Below are positions 5,063-5,909 of a DNA stretch of 5,909 bases, one piece after another (position 1 is the first letter of the stretch; every line of letters starts with the position of its first letter). A program made the position numbers and the translations under genes. The stretch comes from PALSA-610 sp038213435 (GTDB lineage Bacteria; Actinomycetota; Acidimicrobiia; IMCC26256; PALSA-610). The notes beneath the pieces were generated by a model. It was not told the DNA's origin and did no database searches. It was given only the letters and a program-made list of their open reading frames with translations. The stretch spans positions 1-5,909 of the forward strand of contig JBBQTI010000079.1 of NCBI GenBank assembly GCA_038213435.1, written 5' to 3'.

Positions 5063-5909
5063 TCAAAGGGAGTCGGTGCGGCGTAGGTTGCGCGGTCGTC
5101 CGTCGGGGTCGAGCGCGACGCGGTAGAGCGCGAACGCCGACCATCTCGCCCACTTGGTGACGTGTTCGGGATTGTGCCGGCGCAGGTGGCCCGGCGGCCG
5201 CGGTCCGCGCCTACCGCTCTGATGCCACCCGTCGAGGTCGGCCGCGGATCGGGACAGGGCCGCGAAGCCGTCAGTCGGGTCGACGAGATCCGCGTCGTTG
5301 CCGTCGAGGCGATCGAGGTGCTCGCGCCAGAGTCGCAGCCGCGTATCGCGAGCGAGCTTGCGCGCACCGTCGCCGAGCCCGCCCGGGTCCGTGGGGGCGC
5401 GTTCGTCGGCTTTCTCGTCGATCACCGAGCACGAGATCTCCGAGTCGTGGGTCCATGATCTCCGGTTGAGGTTGTCGGAGCCAACCACCAAAAGGATGTC
5501 GTCGATGACACAGACCTTTGCGTGGACGTAGATCGGTGTTCCGTCGGCGTTTTCGAGGTCGTACACCGCGACGCGGTCGCCTCCGGCCTGCCCCAGAATT
5601 TCGGTGGCGTACTCGCGGGCGATGCGGCTGGCCGCACTTGTCGCGCGTCCGCCGCGGTCGGGGTAGCGCGGCACGATTGCGACGACGTGTAGCTCACGGT
5701 GGCGCTGGAGCGCGTCGGCGAGCGCGTGCGCGGCCTGCGAGGACCAGAGATACTGGTCCTCGAGGTAGACGAGTCGGCGTGCGCGTCGAAACGCTTTGAG
5801 ATAGGCCCGTGCGATGCTGCGTTCGCCTTTGGGCGCGAACGGGTAGGCCGGCCGTTTTGCTGGGTAGGTGCGTATGACTTGCACGGCGTTGGTCCCACGT
5901 GGTGCGGGG
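5063..5909 (-). CDS. Phospholipase D-superfamily protein (HKD motif), 5' end outside the window
   Basis: The frame stays open from the TGA at 5065-5063 to the window edge, so the N-terminus lies beyond 5909. A GTG at 5884 exists, but similarity continues before it (PRGTNAVQVIRTYPAK), so it is not the start. Counting from that GTG, the visible part has the YPFAPKGERSIARAYLKAF and LVYLEDQYLWS blocks (14-48), then the C-terminal HKD motif HAKVCVIDD with H121, K123 and D128, followed by GSDNLNRRSWTHDSEI (135-150). PLD enzymes carry two HKD motifs and hydrolyse or transfer phosphodiester bonds through a histidine intermediate. The first copy should lie in the unseen part. Bacterial relatives include phospholipases and cardiolipin synthases. 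The long linker here looks more like actinobacterial PLD-like proteins than cardiolipin synthase, which I would not insist on. The last 90 residues are basic and not family-typical. Substrate is unknown. Confidence 0.85.
   Translation of the reverse strand, partial: PAPRGTNAVQVIRTYPAKRPAYPFAPKGERSIARAYLKAFRRARRLVYLEDQYLWSSQAAHALADALQRHRELHVVAIVPRYPDRGGRATSAASRIAREYATEILGQAGGDRVAVYDLENADGTPIYVHAKVCVIDDILLVVGSDNLNRRSWTHDSEISCSVIDEKADERAPTDPGGLGDGARKLARDTRLRLWREHLDRLDGNDADLVDPTDGFAALSRSAADLDGWHQSGRRGPRPPGHLRRHNPEHVTKWARWSAFALYRVALDPDGRPRNLRRTDSL

Noticed and set aside
4465..5367. Minus-strand open frame of 300 codons and other frames across 4465-5367
   Set aside because: It overlaps the PLD-like gene in another frame and the small acidic gene on the opposite strand, is Ser/Thr/Arg-rich, and shows no family pattern.
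4269..5904. 12-base direct repeat TCCCACGTGGTG at 4269 and 5893
   Set aside because: About one such match is expected by chance in a window of this size, and the flanks do not match.
1..5909. CRISPR array, tRNA or rRNA gene
   Set aside because: I saw no regularly spaced direct repeats and no tRNA- or rRNA-like conserved segments on either strand.

Overview
The window is high-GC DNA, probably from an actinomycete-type bacterium (Actinomycetota). The main evidence is a WhiG-type sigma factor next to a Xer recombinase, strong GC bias at third codon positions, GTG starts with purine-rich ribosome sites, a GTTT-N15-GGGTA promoter of the SigB/SigF type, and two small protein types that I recall mainly from actinobacteria. 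The class cannot be fixed from this stretch alone.

Left part (1-2112). A minus-strand pair, xerC (start about 1892) then whiG (start 930), is separated by 17 bases and looks like an operon. A long imperfect hairpin (25-94) lies beyond the whiG stop. Divergent to xerC, on the plus strand, is a well-formed start of a yifB/comM-type AAA+ ATPase gene, with a perfect AAGGAGG and the family's N-terminal signature. It stops matching after about 30 codons. In many actinobacteria yifB, dprA, whiG and/or xerC lie together on one strand. Here dprA is absent and yifB is cut off and points the other way, so the ancestral cluster seems to have been broken by an inversion or deletion.

Middle (2113-2706). 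About 590 bases carry no convincing gene. The stretch contains a pair of 26-bp perfect inverted repeats (2362-2387 and 2548-2573). Similarity continues inward in decayed form, as expected for the ends of a small non-autonomous transposable element of about 212 bp.

Right part (2707-5909). A YihY/BrkB-family membrane protein (plus) converges on a small basic coiled-coil protein (minus). Divergent from the latter, behind a SigB/SigF-like promoter, is a 75-residue acidic protein. Beyond it, on the minus strand, are a C-terminal remnant of a PQQ-type sugar dehydrogenase-like beta-propeller protein and a phospholipase D-superfamily protein whose 5' end lies outside the window.

The left operon is conserved core machinery (sigma factor, chromosome-dimer-type recombinase). 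The right part looks like accessory envelope and stress genes mixed with gene remnants. I do not see a multi-gene defence or biosynthetic system. The most informative signals are the two gene relics, the transposon-like inverted repeat and the alternative-sigma promoter.
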